Assembly: GCA_016718825.1 (NCBI GenBank)
Contig: JADKCL010000007.1
Location: 124,001-188,000, forward strand
DNA: 64,000 nucleotides
Reading direction: 5' to 3'
From: Bacteroidota bacterium
GTDB lineage: Bacteria; Bacteroidota; Bacteroidia; J057; JADKCL01
A program made the translations under genes and the position numbers. Below are positions 41,102 to 49,012 of the stretch, one piece after another; the first letter of the stretch is position 1, and every line of letters begins with the position of its first letter. The notes beneath the pieces were generated by a model. It was not told where the DNA came from. It saw nothing but the letters and a program-made list of their open reading frames with translations, and did not search any database.

Positions 41102-41749
41102 ATGAAAAAATTCAATCTCTTCCTTGGCATTCTGACCTTGTTTGCCCTGAGTTCCTCGACATTCGCGCAGAGCGACCCTAAATCTGACAAGATCATCAAG
41201 GCCTCGCAAGACAAGTTCAACAGCCTTGCCGACGTCACTGCCGAATTCACATATACCCTTACAAGCCCCGATCTCAAAAAGCCGGTGGTCAAAAAGGGCA
41301 AAGTGACGCTCAAAAAGAGCAAATACATGATCATTTTTCCCGATGAGGAAATGTATTGCAACGGCAAATACACTTGGGTGCTGATGAAATCGGATACCGA
41401 AATCTTGAAAAGCGATTTTGATCCAAAAGAAGACTTGAGTCCGGATCGCCTCTACAAAATGTACGAAAAGGATGTAAAAAGCGCATTCAACGGCGAGGAA
41501 GCCGGGGCCAACAAGGTTACCCTCTTCGCCAAGAACGACGACGGCGATATCTGGAAGACGCTTTTGTGGATCAATATCGAATCCAAACTCATTCAAAAGG
41601 CGATCATGTATGCCCGCAACGGCTCGCAATACACGTATGAGATGACCAACATCCGCGTGAATACTGGCGTTTTGGATGGTGTTTTTACCCTCGATGAGAA
41701 AAAATATGTTGACCAGGACTGGATCCTGACCAATCAGAGCGAGAAATAA
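41102..41749 (+). CDS. lolA: Outer-membrane lipoprotein carrier LolA family protein
   Basis: A 215-residue periplasmic chaperone that ferries lipoproteins to the outer membrane. Signal peptide MKKFNLFLGILTLFALSSSTFAQ. The LolA fold is recognisable from FNSLADVTAEFTYTL, KKSKYMIIFPDEEMYCNGKYTW and the C-terminal FTLDEKKYVDQDWI. It follows ftsK by about 100 bp, the same neighbourhood lolA has in proteobacteria (ftsK-lolA). A strong terminator hairpin follows. Confidence 0.9.
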   Translation: MKKFNLFLGILTLFALSSSTFAQSDPKSDKIIKASQDKFNSLADVTAEFTYTLTSPDLKKPVVKKGKVTLKKSKYMIIFPDEEMYCNGKYTWVLMKSDTEILKSDFDPKEDLSPDRLYKMYEKDVKSAFNGEEAGANKVTLFAKNDDGDIWKTLLWINIESKLIQKAIMYARNGSQYTYEMTNIRVNTGVLDGVFTLDEKKYVDQDWILTNQSEK

Positions 41750-41769
41750 GCATTCTCATTTTCCACTGA

Positions 41770-41813
41770 AAACAAAGACTTTGGTGCCCCGCATCGAAGT
41801 CTTTGTTTATTTT
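41770..41813 (+). terminator. Terminator after lolA, abutting the pyrF promoter box
   Basis: AAACAAAGACTT (41770-41781) and AAGTCTTTGTTT (41797-41808) form a perfect 12-bp stem around a 15-base loop, followed by TTATTTTG. The tail overlaps TATTTTGC (41808-41815), the -7-like box of pyrF. Confidence 0.8.
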
Positions 41814-41818
41814 GCGGC

Positions 41819-42628
41819 ATGACGCCAGCAAAGTTGTTTGAGGCGATCCAGGCAAAGCGGTCCATGCTTTGTGTGGGTCTCGATACCGATCCCCGTAAGC
41901 TTCCGCCGCACTTGCAAGGTGCTGCCGACCCCGTTTTCGAATTCAACCGGCAGATCATTGAGGCGACTGCCGAATTTGCTGTGGCCTACAAACCCAACAT
42001 CGCGTTTTATGAAGCCCAAGGGCCTCGCGGTTGGGAAAGCCTGCGCAAGACGCTGGAGATCATCCCCAAAGATTGCCTCACCATCGCCGACGCCAAACGC
42101 GGCGATATCGGCAATACCAGCGAATTGTATGCGCGGGCATTTTTCGAGGAAATGGACTTCGATGCGGTAACCGTGGCGCCCTACATGGGCAGCGACAGCG
42201 TCAAACCCTTCCTTCAATTTCCCGGGAAATGGGTGTTTTTGCTGGCATTGACCTCCAACCCCGGCGCGGATGATTTTCAACTGCAAACGGTTGGCGGAGA
42301 ACCGCTTTACAAACGGGTAGTGAAAACGGCATTGCATTGGGCGGATGGTCTGCCGGGGCATCTCGGCTTCGTCACGGGCGCCACAAGGCCGGAATATCTG
42401 GCCGAAATCAGGGCCTTGGCACCTGACAATTTCTTCTTGGTTCCCGGCGTTGGAGCCCAAGGAGGCGATTTGGACGCAGTCTGTCTAAATGGGAAGAATG
42501 ACCTCGGCGGATTGCTCATCAATGCGAGCCGGAGCATCATTTTTGCCAGCAGTGAACGTGATTTTGCCCAAAAAGCTGCCCAAGAAGCTGCAAAAATGCA
42601 GTTGGCGACGGCAGCATTTTTGAGTTGA
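41819..42628 (+). CDS. pyrF: Orotidine 5'-phosphate decarboxylase, type 2
   Basis: A 269-residue enzyme catalysing the last step of UMP synthesis. The catalytic motif is IADAKRGDIGNT with Lys93, and the longer type 2 form is recognisable from SMLCVGLDTDP, VTVAPYMGSDS and the phosphate-binding LVPGVGAQGGDL near the C-terminus. The ATG lies only 3 bases after the candidate -7 box TATTTTGC, so the mRNA may be leaderless. It stands apart from other pyr genes except pyrD 4 kb upstream. Confidence 0.96.
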   Translation: MTPAKLFEAIQAKRSMLCVGLDTDPRKLPPHLQGAADPVFEFNRQIIEATAEFAVAYKPNIAFYEAQGPRGWESLRKTLEIIPKDCLTIADAKRGDIGNTSELYARAFFEEMDFDAVTVAPYMGSDSVKPFLQFPGKWVFLLALTSNPGADDFQLQTVGGEPLYKRVVKTALHWADGLPGHLGFVTGATRPEYLAEIRALAPDNFFLVPGVGAQGGDLDAVCLNGKNDLGGLLINASRSIIFASSERDFAQKAAQEAAKMQLATAAFLS

Positions 42629-42741
42629 GCCCCAACGATCGCATCGCATTTCGTTTTGTTGCTTCCTTGAAACTCTGCTGGAAAATGGCTAAGATCCTCC
42701 TTGGGAATCGCTATATTCGAGGGATCAAAGCGCAATGTGAG

Positions 42742-44214
42742 ATGCGGAAATTTTTATTGTCGGCAGTTTTCCTGTTTCCCCTTTGGATTTTCGGGCAGTC
42801 CAATCTGGGTCTAGTCTGGGCACCGAAGGTGGTCGTCGCCAATGGTGCCACCTACGACAATATCCGCCCCCAAATCGCAGTTGTGGAGGGCGAACTGCCT
42901 TTGGTGCTGTGGTGCCGCTCAGTCGGAGGGAGGCATGGCTACGTCGCCCGCTGGAATGGAACGGCATTCGATGCACCCTTCAAGATCAATCCGACGGGTG
43001 GAATCAACGCCTACAACGTCGAAGGGCCGAATATCGTCGCCCGCGGTGACACCGCGTATATTGTTTACGTCAGCACTCCGAGTTCAAGCGCTCAAGTGTT
43101 GCTGCGCAGCAGCTTCGACGGCGGACGAACATGGAATGCCCCACAATGGGTCGATAGCCTCAGTACCGACATGCCGACATTCGCGAATGTAGAGATTTTG
43201 CCCGGCGGTCACCCCATCGTTACCTACATCCGGCAAACGGTCAATTATGCCTCTCCGCGTTGGGTCGTGCGCAAAAGCAACGATGCCGGGCAAACTTGGT
43301 TGCCGGAGGTTCCTGTGAGTGGTGCGGCGCCCGGTACCGATGTCTGCGACTGCTGCACCGGCCATACCTATGCGCATGAAGGCAAGGTGATCGAGGTTTT
43401 TCGGAACAACGACAACAACCTGCGGGACTTTTGGGCCACCATCTCGACGGATGGTGGCGCGAGTTTTCCCACGGCGATCGACTTGGATACGACAGATTGG
43501 ACCTTGGCGGCTTGTCCAAGTTCGGGTTCGTCTTCCGTCCTCGTTGGCGACACGATTTACACGGCTTTTATGAGCCAAGGCAGCAACGGGCTTGCCCGTG
43601 TTTGGTTGGGCGCAGCACATCTTGGAACGGGCCAAATGGCCTACAACAGAATGCTGAACGGCAATGTGCCGAGCAACACGATTCAGAACTATGTTTCGAT
43701 GTCTGGCTACGGTGATACAGTTGTGGTCGCTTGGATGGAAAGCAGCGGAGGAAATCCGGAGATCCTGCTGCGGTATTCGTTTACAGGCGTGGCTGATTTG
43801 TGGACCCATCCTGTCGTGAATGTGACCGAGTTGGCAACGGGACAACAAAGCTTCCCCGACCTTCTTTGGAAAAATGGCGCCGTGCATCTGGTTTGGCAGG
43901 ATGAAGCGACGAATCAGGTGGTGTACCGGCGGGCCGAGGTGGGGATTCCGGCAGGACTTGGAAACGCATTCGAAGGAAGCTGGACACTCTACCCAAATCC
44001 TGCAAAGGACCGGGTCACGCTCGATGCGCTTCCTTCGGCTGCGTGCACTTTGAGTTTGATGGACATTCGTGGACAGTTGTTGTATCGGATGGAATTGTCA
44101 CACAAGCATCGGGCAGCGTTGGATTTGGCGGGAGTTGAAGCTGGCGTCTATTTCCTGCAGCTCACTTCGGATGGCGTGCATTTGGGCACCAAAAAGCTGG
44201 TGGTGCAGCGCTAA
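42742..44214 (+). CDS. T9SS-exported BNR/sialidase-like protein
   Basis: A 490-residue secreted protein: signal peptide (MRKFLLSAVFLFPLWIFGQ), a BNR/sialidase-like propeller (about 25-400) with Asp-box-like repeats such as SSFDGGRTWNAPQ, SNDAGQTWLPE and STDGGASFPTA, then a type IX secretion sorting tail (about 415-490; SWTLYPNPAKDRVTLDALPS ... GVYFLQLTSDG). The sialidase arginine triad and FRIP motif are not evident, so enzyme activity is uncertain. A CDCCTGHTY segment near 205-213 is an unusual cysteine cluster. ATG 42742 gives the signal peptide. Confidence 0.88.
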   Translation: MRKFLLSAVFLFPLWIFGQSNLGLVWAPKVVVANGATYDNIRPQIAVVEGELPLVLWCRSVGGRHGYVARWNGTAFDAPFKINPTGGINAYNVEGPNIVARGDTAYIVYVSTPSSSAQVLLRSSFDGGRTWNAPQWVDSLSTDMPTFANVEILPGGHPIVTYIRQTVNYASPRWVVRKSNDAGQTWLPEVPVSGAAPGTDVCDCCTGHTYAHEGKVIEVFRNNDNNLRDFWATISTDGGASFPTAIDLDTTDWTLAACPSSGSSSVLVGDTIYTAFMSQGSNGLARVWLGAAHLGTGQMAYNRMLNGNVPSNTIQNYVSMSGYGDTVVVAWMESSGGNPEILLRYSFTGVADLWTHPVVNVTELATGQQSFPDLLWKNGAVHLVWQDEATNQVVYRRAEVGIPAGLGNAFEGSWTLYPNPAKDRVTLDALPSAACTLSLMDIRGQLLYRMELSHKHRAALDLAGVEAGVYFLQLTSDGVHLGTKKLVVQR

Positions 44215-44251
44215 TCCGAATGCTATTTCCTGAAAATGTTTAGCTTTGGCC

Positions 44252-45225
44252 ATGGCGCACGGGCACCACGACCACGCAGGGCATGACCATGGGCATGCAC
44301 ACGCGCATCACCACGATGGCACGCACCATCACCATGGCCACCATGGTGCCATCGGCAACCTCAAAGTCGCATTTTGCATGATTTCGGGGATTCGCTCGCC
44401 TTGGGCATGGCTTGGTACCTTGAAAAGGTGGCAGCCAAGGAAAGCGACCGATCCTATTCCTATGGTTATGCGCGATTTTCCGTTCTGGGTGCGTTTATCA
44501 ACTCGGTAGTGCTGATTGTAGGCGCGATTTTTATTCTGCAAAATGCCATTCCGCGTTTGCTGAATCCCCAAGCAAGTGACGCCACGGGCATGATTGTCTT
44601 CTCGTTGATCGGCATTGCGGTGAATGGCGCAGCTGTCATTCGCCTGCAAAAAGGATCGACCCTCAACGAACGTGTGGTAGCTTTGCATCTTTTGGAGGAT
44701 GTGATGGGCTGGGTCGCCATTTTGATCGGCAGCATCGTGATGCGCTTTTGGGATGTGCCCATTTTGGATCCGATTTTGTCGATCGCCATCATGACTTACG
44801 TGTTGGTGAATGTATTCCGGAACCTCGGCAAGAGCTTTCGCATTTTTCTGCAAGGCACTCCCCAACAATTGGTTCCCGCCGAAATTGAAAGCAAAGTCCG
44901 AGCCGTGGAAGGCGTCGTGGACGTCCATGACCTCCATCTCTGGACGCTAGATGGCCAATACAATGTCGCCACGCTGCATGTTGTTGTTGCCGGTCCGATT
45001 GATTTGACGGCAGTCGAAGCCATCAAGGTGCGTGTACGGCATCGCCTCAAGGAGTTGCTGATCGAGCATGCCACCATCGAAATCGAAGACGAATCGGTTG
45101 ATTGTGAGCTCGGTGACTGCGCCGATCATACGCATTTTGGCAAGCCGGAAGAACCCAAACACCTCGACTTTGAGCTGGAATCACGGTCCAAGCCCATGCC
45201 CGAGGAACATTTTCATCCGGATTAA
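44252..45225 (+). pseudogene. CDF-family zinc/cation efflux transporter, internal deletion with frameshift
   Basis: The start encodes a His-rich metal-binding segment (HGHHDHAGHDHGHAHAHHHDG) and GAIGNLKVAF, the usual entry to membrane helix 1. The expected helix 1 and first half of helix 2 are absent. The sequence jumps to LHDFGDSLALGMAWYLEKV in another frame (from 44374), then continues through helices 3-6, including LHLLEDVMGW (HxxxD of helix 5), and the cytoplasmic domain to 45225. About 75-80 bases seem deleted. The first frame ends in nonsense at 44509. A full efflux pump cannot be made. TAGCTTTG (44241-44248) lies 3 bases before ATG 44252. Confidence 0.85.
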
Positions 45226-45680
45226 GCCCTCCCCCGAAACCGCATCACGATTTCCTTGTCCACGCCGTCACCGATCGGTTCAAATCCCTGTGATCGGAAA
45301 AAATATTCGGCCAAGGCATTCTTCCGAGAAAAGCTCGTGCGGATTTCCTTGCATTTGGGCTGATTGCGCAGCATGTCGAGCAATTGCCGAAGGGCGATTT
45401 TGCCAATTCCTTGCTCTTGGTGCGCCTTGTCCACCATGATCCGGCTGATCCAACAAATGGCATCAAACTCGCCGTACATCAGGAAGCCGACCAATTCTTC
45501 GCCTTCGAAAATGCCGTAGGGGAATAGGTTCTCAAATTTGCTTTGGGCAATCGAGAATAACACCGAAGGCAGGAAATCTTCCTGATAATCATGGAGTTCG
45601 AGCCGAGTGGCCTGCTCCCAGTTGAAGCGGTTCAGGGGTTTGATCTGAACCTTGGCGTCAGTTGAAGATGGCCTTTCCAT
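45222..45680 (-). CDS. GNAT-family N-acetyltransferase
   Basis: A 152-residue acetyltransferase. The acetyl-CoA-binding loop is QEQGIGKIALRQLL, preceded by the beta4 strand CWISRIMVDKAH. The C-terminal NALAEYFFRSQGFEPIGDG is typical of the PaiA/BltD-like branch, which acetylates polyamines or other amines; the substrate is not certain. Its start overlaps the end of the upstream lipoprotein gene by 23 bp, so it is part of the tsaB-lipoprotein-GNAT operon. Confidence 0.9.
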   Translation of the reverse strand: MERPSSTDAKVQIKPLNRFNWEQATRLELHDYQEDFLPSVLFSIAQSKFENLFPYGIFEGEELVGFLMYGEFDAICWISRIMVDKAHQEQGIGKIALRQLLDMLRNQPKCKEIRTSFSRKNALAEYFFRSQGFEPIGDGVDKEIVMRFRGRA

Positions 45681-46047
45681 CGATTTTGAATTTTTTGATT
45701 GCTTCTACTTTGTCATCAAACAGATAGGCTTCGACTTCCCAAGACGTGCCGTCATCGAGTTTGAAGCTCAAATTGCAGCTGTTGTTGTTGGGCCAAGTCG
45801 CGGTGACCGACTCCTTGGTCAAGGATTGCGCTTGGTGCTCAAAGCTAAACGATTTGTCGCCTGCGGGTACGATGAGCTTGACGGTCACAATGATCGGTCC
45901 GGCAGGCGATTCGCGTTTGCCCGATACGTCGATGCTGCGATCACCTTCCGGAGATTTGAAGGTCATCGATTCAATCGGGCCCCCACAACTGCTGAAAAAA
46001 AGCGTCAACAGACCGAGGAATAGAATGGATGTGAGTGCGTTTTTCAT
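45658..46047 (-). CDS. Small lipoprotein of unknown function
   Basis: A 129-residue lipoprotein with signal peptide MKNALTSILFLGLLTLFFSS and a Cys directly after (SSCGG). The mature domain is beta-rich with no recognised family. Cys at NNNSCNL is a single internal cysteine. Its start overlaps the tsaB stop by 4 bp (ATGA), which points to coupled translation with tsaB. Confidence 0.85.
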   Translation of the reverse strand: MKNALTSILFLGLLTLFFSSCGGPIESMTFKSPEGDRSIDVSGKRESPAGPIIVTVKLIVPAGDKSFSFEHQAQSLTKESVTATWPNNNSCNLSFKLDDGTSWEVEAYLFDDKVEAIKKFKIDGKAIFN

Positions 46048-46784
46048 AGAACCTTCTTTTTCTGCAATGTCGCTACAAATTCCTTCAGGTAAAAGGGCTC
46101 AAACGTGACCAAATCTTCATGGTCGCCGGATTCAAATTTGGCTTGAGCACCTTTTCCCATGGATGCTGCAGAGGATACGCGGTCACCCAAGACAATTGCA
46201 TTCGGATGTTGGCCTAGAATCGGTTCACATTTTGCGGCGCCATCGCCCAAAAATAGAATTTTTCCTTTTGCCAATTCTTCCTGAAATGCATTCTCTTCCA
46301 CGATCAAGGCTATCGGCTCGTTGCTCGAATGCAGCTGGCTGTCAAATAGTTGGGTAAAAACTTCCATTCGGCGGGCATCGATCATCGGGCAAATCCAAGC
46401 GTCCATTTTCGCGGCAAAATCTACAACCGACCAAGCCAAGGCTTCCAGACTGCTGAGGCTCAAAAGCGGAATGTCCAAAGCCATGCAAAGCCCCTTGGCC
46501 ACGGACACGCCCACGCGCAAGCCCGTGTAGGAGCCGGGGCCGCGCGCGACACAGACGGCGTTGAGATCCGAAGCCTTCAGCTCCATGTCTTGCAAAAGCC
46601 GCTCGATCATCACCGTAACAAGCCGTGCATGCGTGCGGTTGGAGTGGTTTTCTTGCAACGAAACCAAGATTCCATCCTCAAACAGCGCGACACTGCTTAC
46701 GTCTGTTGCAGTCTCAATCGCCAAAATACGCACCTTGGAATCGGTTTGCGGATTGACTTGATCTAGATTTTTCTTTTTCGACAC
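46044..46784 (-). CDS. tsaB: tRNA N6-threonylcarbamoyladenosine synthesis partner TsaB
   Basis: A 246-residue ASKHA-fold protein that partners TsaD in making t6A37 on ANN-decoding tRNAs. The first strand RILAIETATDVSSVALF and the loop ARGPGSYTGLRVGVSVAKGL are characteristic. The start is a GTG at 46784; an alternative GTG at 46733 would give MRILAIETAT and the usual family N-terminus. Divergent from the Rqc2-like gene, with 57 bp between starts. First gene of a three-gene operon with a lipoprotein and a GNAT protein. Confidence 0.94.
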   Translation of the reverse strand: MSKKKNLDQVNPQTDSKVRILAIETATDVSSVALFEDGILVSLQENHSNRTHARLVTVMIERLLQDMELKASDLNAVCVARGPGSYTGLRVGVSVAKGLCMALDIPLLSLSSLEALAWSVVDFAAKMDAWICPMIDARRMEVFTQLFDSQLHSSNEPIALIVEENAFQEELAKGKILFLGDGAAKCEPILGQHPNAIVLGDRVSSAASMGKGAQAKFESGDHEDLVTFEPFYLKEFVATLQKKKVL

Positions 46785-46841
46785 GGCGCAAATTACGTAT
46801 TTTGCACTGTTTTCAGCAACCTAACAACGGCACAAGGCAAG

Positions 46842-48449
46842 ATGCACATTCACTATTTTTTGCTCCGGAAAATTGCAGCGCAGCTCGATCAAGCGGTCAA
46901 GGGCGGCATTTTTGCGGAGGCATTCACGCAGGAGAAGGATCAATTGATGATCGGCCTCGGCACGCCTGACAAGGATGTTTGGCTGCGGGTTTCCTGCGGT
47001 GCGCCGTTGCCCTTTATTTGGCCGCTCAATCAATTCAACAAGGCAAAAAAGAATGTTCGTGCGATTTTTCCACAGATTGAGGGCCTGAAAATTCAGCGGG
47101 TGCATTGCCTTCCCTACGAACGGGTGATCCTGATCGACTTGGAAAGGTATTATCAGATTGCCCTGAAAATGCATGGGCTCATGAGCAATGTGCTGCTGCT
47201 GCATTCGGGGAAGGTCGTGGATCGGTTTCGGCAACATTCAGAGGCGGATCTTGAATTTCTTCCGCAGGCGGGGATTTACAACGAGAATGCCATCAAGGGT
47301 GAAGAATTTGCCGAATTGCCTGTTGCGGCGCATTTGAAGGCGATTTCTCCGATTTTTGAGAAGCACTTTGTAAAGTTTGTCGAGCAGAAACTAGGGGAGG
47401 GCCTCGACTTCGAATCCGCGTTCAAGGCCTGCTTGGAGGCTGCCAATGACGAGCGTTATTACCTGTTGCGGCGGGCAGACCGCATTCAGCTCCTGTTGTT
47501 TGCTTCGGGCCATCCCGAGGAAATAGAGGTAGTCGGCATGTCGGCGGCTTTGAACATGTTTTTCCGCAGTTTCCATCAATACCAAGGTTACGCGCGGATA
47601 TTCGAAGCCATCAAAAAACCGATGGAGCGCCATGTGAACCGTATTCAGGGACAAATCGATTCGTTTTACCTCTCCATCGACACGATCACCAACGAGCGGC
47701 CGCCCGAGGAAATCGGACATATTCTCATGGCCAACCTGCATTTGCTCACGCAAGGTGAAAAGGAGGTCGAATTGGTGGACTTCTACCACGATCAACCCAT
47801 CAAGATCAAACTCAAACCCGAACTGAATCCGCAGCAAAACGCGGAGCAGTATTACCAAAAACAGAAGAAGCACCGTTCCCGCGCCAAACATTTGGAGGAG
47901 CAAATCACCCGTTTGGAGCAAGAATTGGCCGTTTTCAATGAAGCCCGTGAGGGTTTTGCAAAATTTCCAGACCCCAAGGATCTGCGTTTGGGTGCCGACG
48001 GGATGGATTTGGAGCTTTTACGGCGAATGAATGCATTCGGCACTGAATTTTTGCCCTTGGTGGAAAGCGGAAAAGCTGAAAATGCGGCGCAAAAGCATGG
48101 CTTCCACGAATTCAAGAAAGAAGGCTACACGATTTTAGTCGGAAAAAATGCCAAGCAGAATGATTCGCTGACATTCGCCTACAGCCGCAAAGACGACCTA
48201 TGGCTTCATGCGCGCGACACGCCCGGCTCGCATGTGATTATCCGCAACCCGACCGCGGGCGCGATCCCCAACCAAGTATTGGAATTCGCTGCATCCTTGG
48301 CTGCCAAACACTCCAAACGCAAGCATGAAAAGCTCGTCCCCGTCCAATACACCGAACGAAAGTACGTGCGCAAGGTCAAAAATGGCGCAGCAGGCCAGGT
48401 TTTGGTGGAGCGCGAAAAGGTGATTATGATCGAACCGTTTGAAGTTTGA
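46842..48449 (+). CDS. NFACT-family ribosome quality-control protein (Rqc2/RqcH-like)
   Basis: A 535-residue protein with an N-terminal NFACT-N domain, helix-hairpin region, a coiled coil (about 335-375) and a C-terminal NFACT-R domain (DDLWLHARDTPGSHVIIRNP). Related RqcH proteins bind obstructed 50S subunits and direct poly-alanine tailing. The Asp-Arg pair needed for tRNA binding in Bacillus RqcH aligns with Glu93-Arg94 here (LPYERVILID), so the tailing activity may be altered. ATG 46842 is 36 bases after a TATTTTGC box. Confidence 0.9.
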   Translation: MHIHYFLLRKIAAQLDQAVKGGIFAEAFTQEKDQLMIGLGTPDKDVWLRVSCGAPLPFIWPLNQFNKAKKNVRAIFPQIEGLKIQRVHCLPYERVILIDLERYYQIALKMHGLMSNVLLLHSGKVVDRFRQHSEADLEFLPQAGIYNENAIKGEEFAELPVAAHLKAISPIFEKHFVKFVEQKLGEGLDFESAFKACLEAANDERYYLLRRADRIQLLLFASGHPEEIEVVGMSAALNMFFRSFHQYQGYARIFEAIKKPMERHVNRIQGQIDSFYLSIDTITNERPPEEIGHILMANLHLLTQGEKEVELVDFYHDQPIKIKLKPELNPQQNAEQYYQKQKKHRSRAKHLEEQITRLEQELAVFNEAREGFAKFPDPKDLRLGADGMDLELLRRMNAFGTEFLPLVESGKAENAAQKHGFHEFKKEGYTILVGKNAKQNDSLTFAYSRKDDLWLHARDTPGSHVIIRNPTAGAIPNQVLEFAASLAAKHSKRKHEKLVPVQYTERKYVRKVKNGAAGQVLVEREKVIMIEPFEV

Positions 48450-48533
48450 GTTCGAGAATGAAGTTCGAGGGTGTTCGCGTCGTTGGTGCTACCGAGAACG
48501 CGGTGTGAGCGCCAAAGACGCTGATCCAATCAC

Positions 48534-48911
48534 TCAACCTGCAATTTCGGGCATCAAGGGGCCTGGCGCATGAAAGGAGCAAGCATCGGTGCCGTATTCA
48601 CCAGTGGCAAAGACCCAAACAAGGCTAGCCGTATCTTCGAGTTCGAGGTAAATGGAGACGGTGCCTTTTTCGTCCTTATAGGTGTAAACATCTGTTGGAT
48701 AAGCATCCCCATTGTCATCGTCTTGAATGGGCGTTTCACCAGGGACCAATTGGGCGATGCCTTGCACGGTCACATAACAATCCGTTTGGCTGTCTTTGGT
48801 GAGCAAACGGAAGGCAAGTGTTGACTCATTTTGGGTGAACCAGACTTTCCATTCGCGGGAGCCAAGGGTGCGCACGCGCTTTTGGGAATAGTTAAAGGCT
48901 TCAAAACTCAT
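48534..48911 (-). CDS. Hypothetical protein
   Basis: A 125-residue cytoplasmic-looking protein (no signal peptide) with a predicted all-beta pattern: KVWFTQNESTLAFRLLT, CYVTVQGIAQLVP, TVSIYLELED. No family is recognised. It lies downstream of the eCIS-core effector gene on the same strand, but a terminator (48957-48987) separates them, so co-transcription is unlikely. Position alone would suggest an immunity protein, but the lack of an export signal argues against this for a cell-wall enzyme. Confidence 0.7.
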   Translation of the reverse strand: MSFEAFNYSQKRVRTLGSREWKVWFTQNESTLAFRLLTKDSQTDCYVTVQGIAQLVPGETPIQDDDNGDAYPTDVYTYKDEKGTVSIYLELEDTASLVWVFATGEYGTDACSFHAPGPLMPEIAG

Positions 48912-48956
48912 ATCCTGCCAATTTCAGGGTTTGACGGGAAGGAAACAAGGAGAAAG

Positions 48957-48987
48957 AAAAACTCCAGCCTTTTGAGCTGGAGTTTTT
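48957..48987. terminator. Bidirectional terminator after the eCIS-core gene
   Basis: AAAAACTCCAGC (48957-48968) and GCTGGAGTTTTT (48976-48987) form a perfect 12-bp stem with a 7-base loop. Both strands end in a T run. It lies 26 bases after the stop of the gene ending at 49013. Confidence 0.9.
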
Positions 48988-49012
48988 GAATTTTTTCAAT
49001 GATTTGGGCAAA

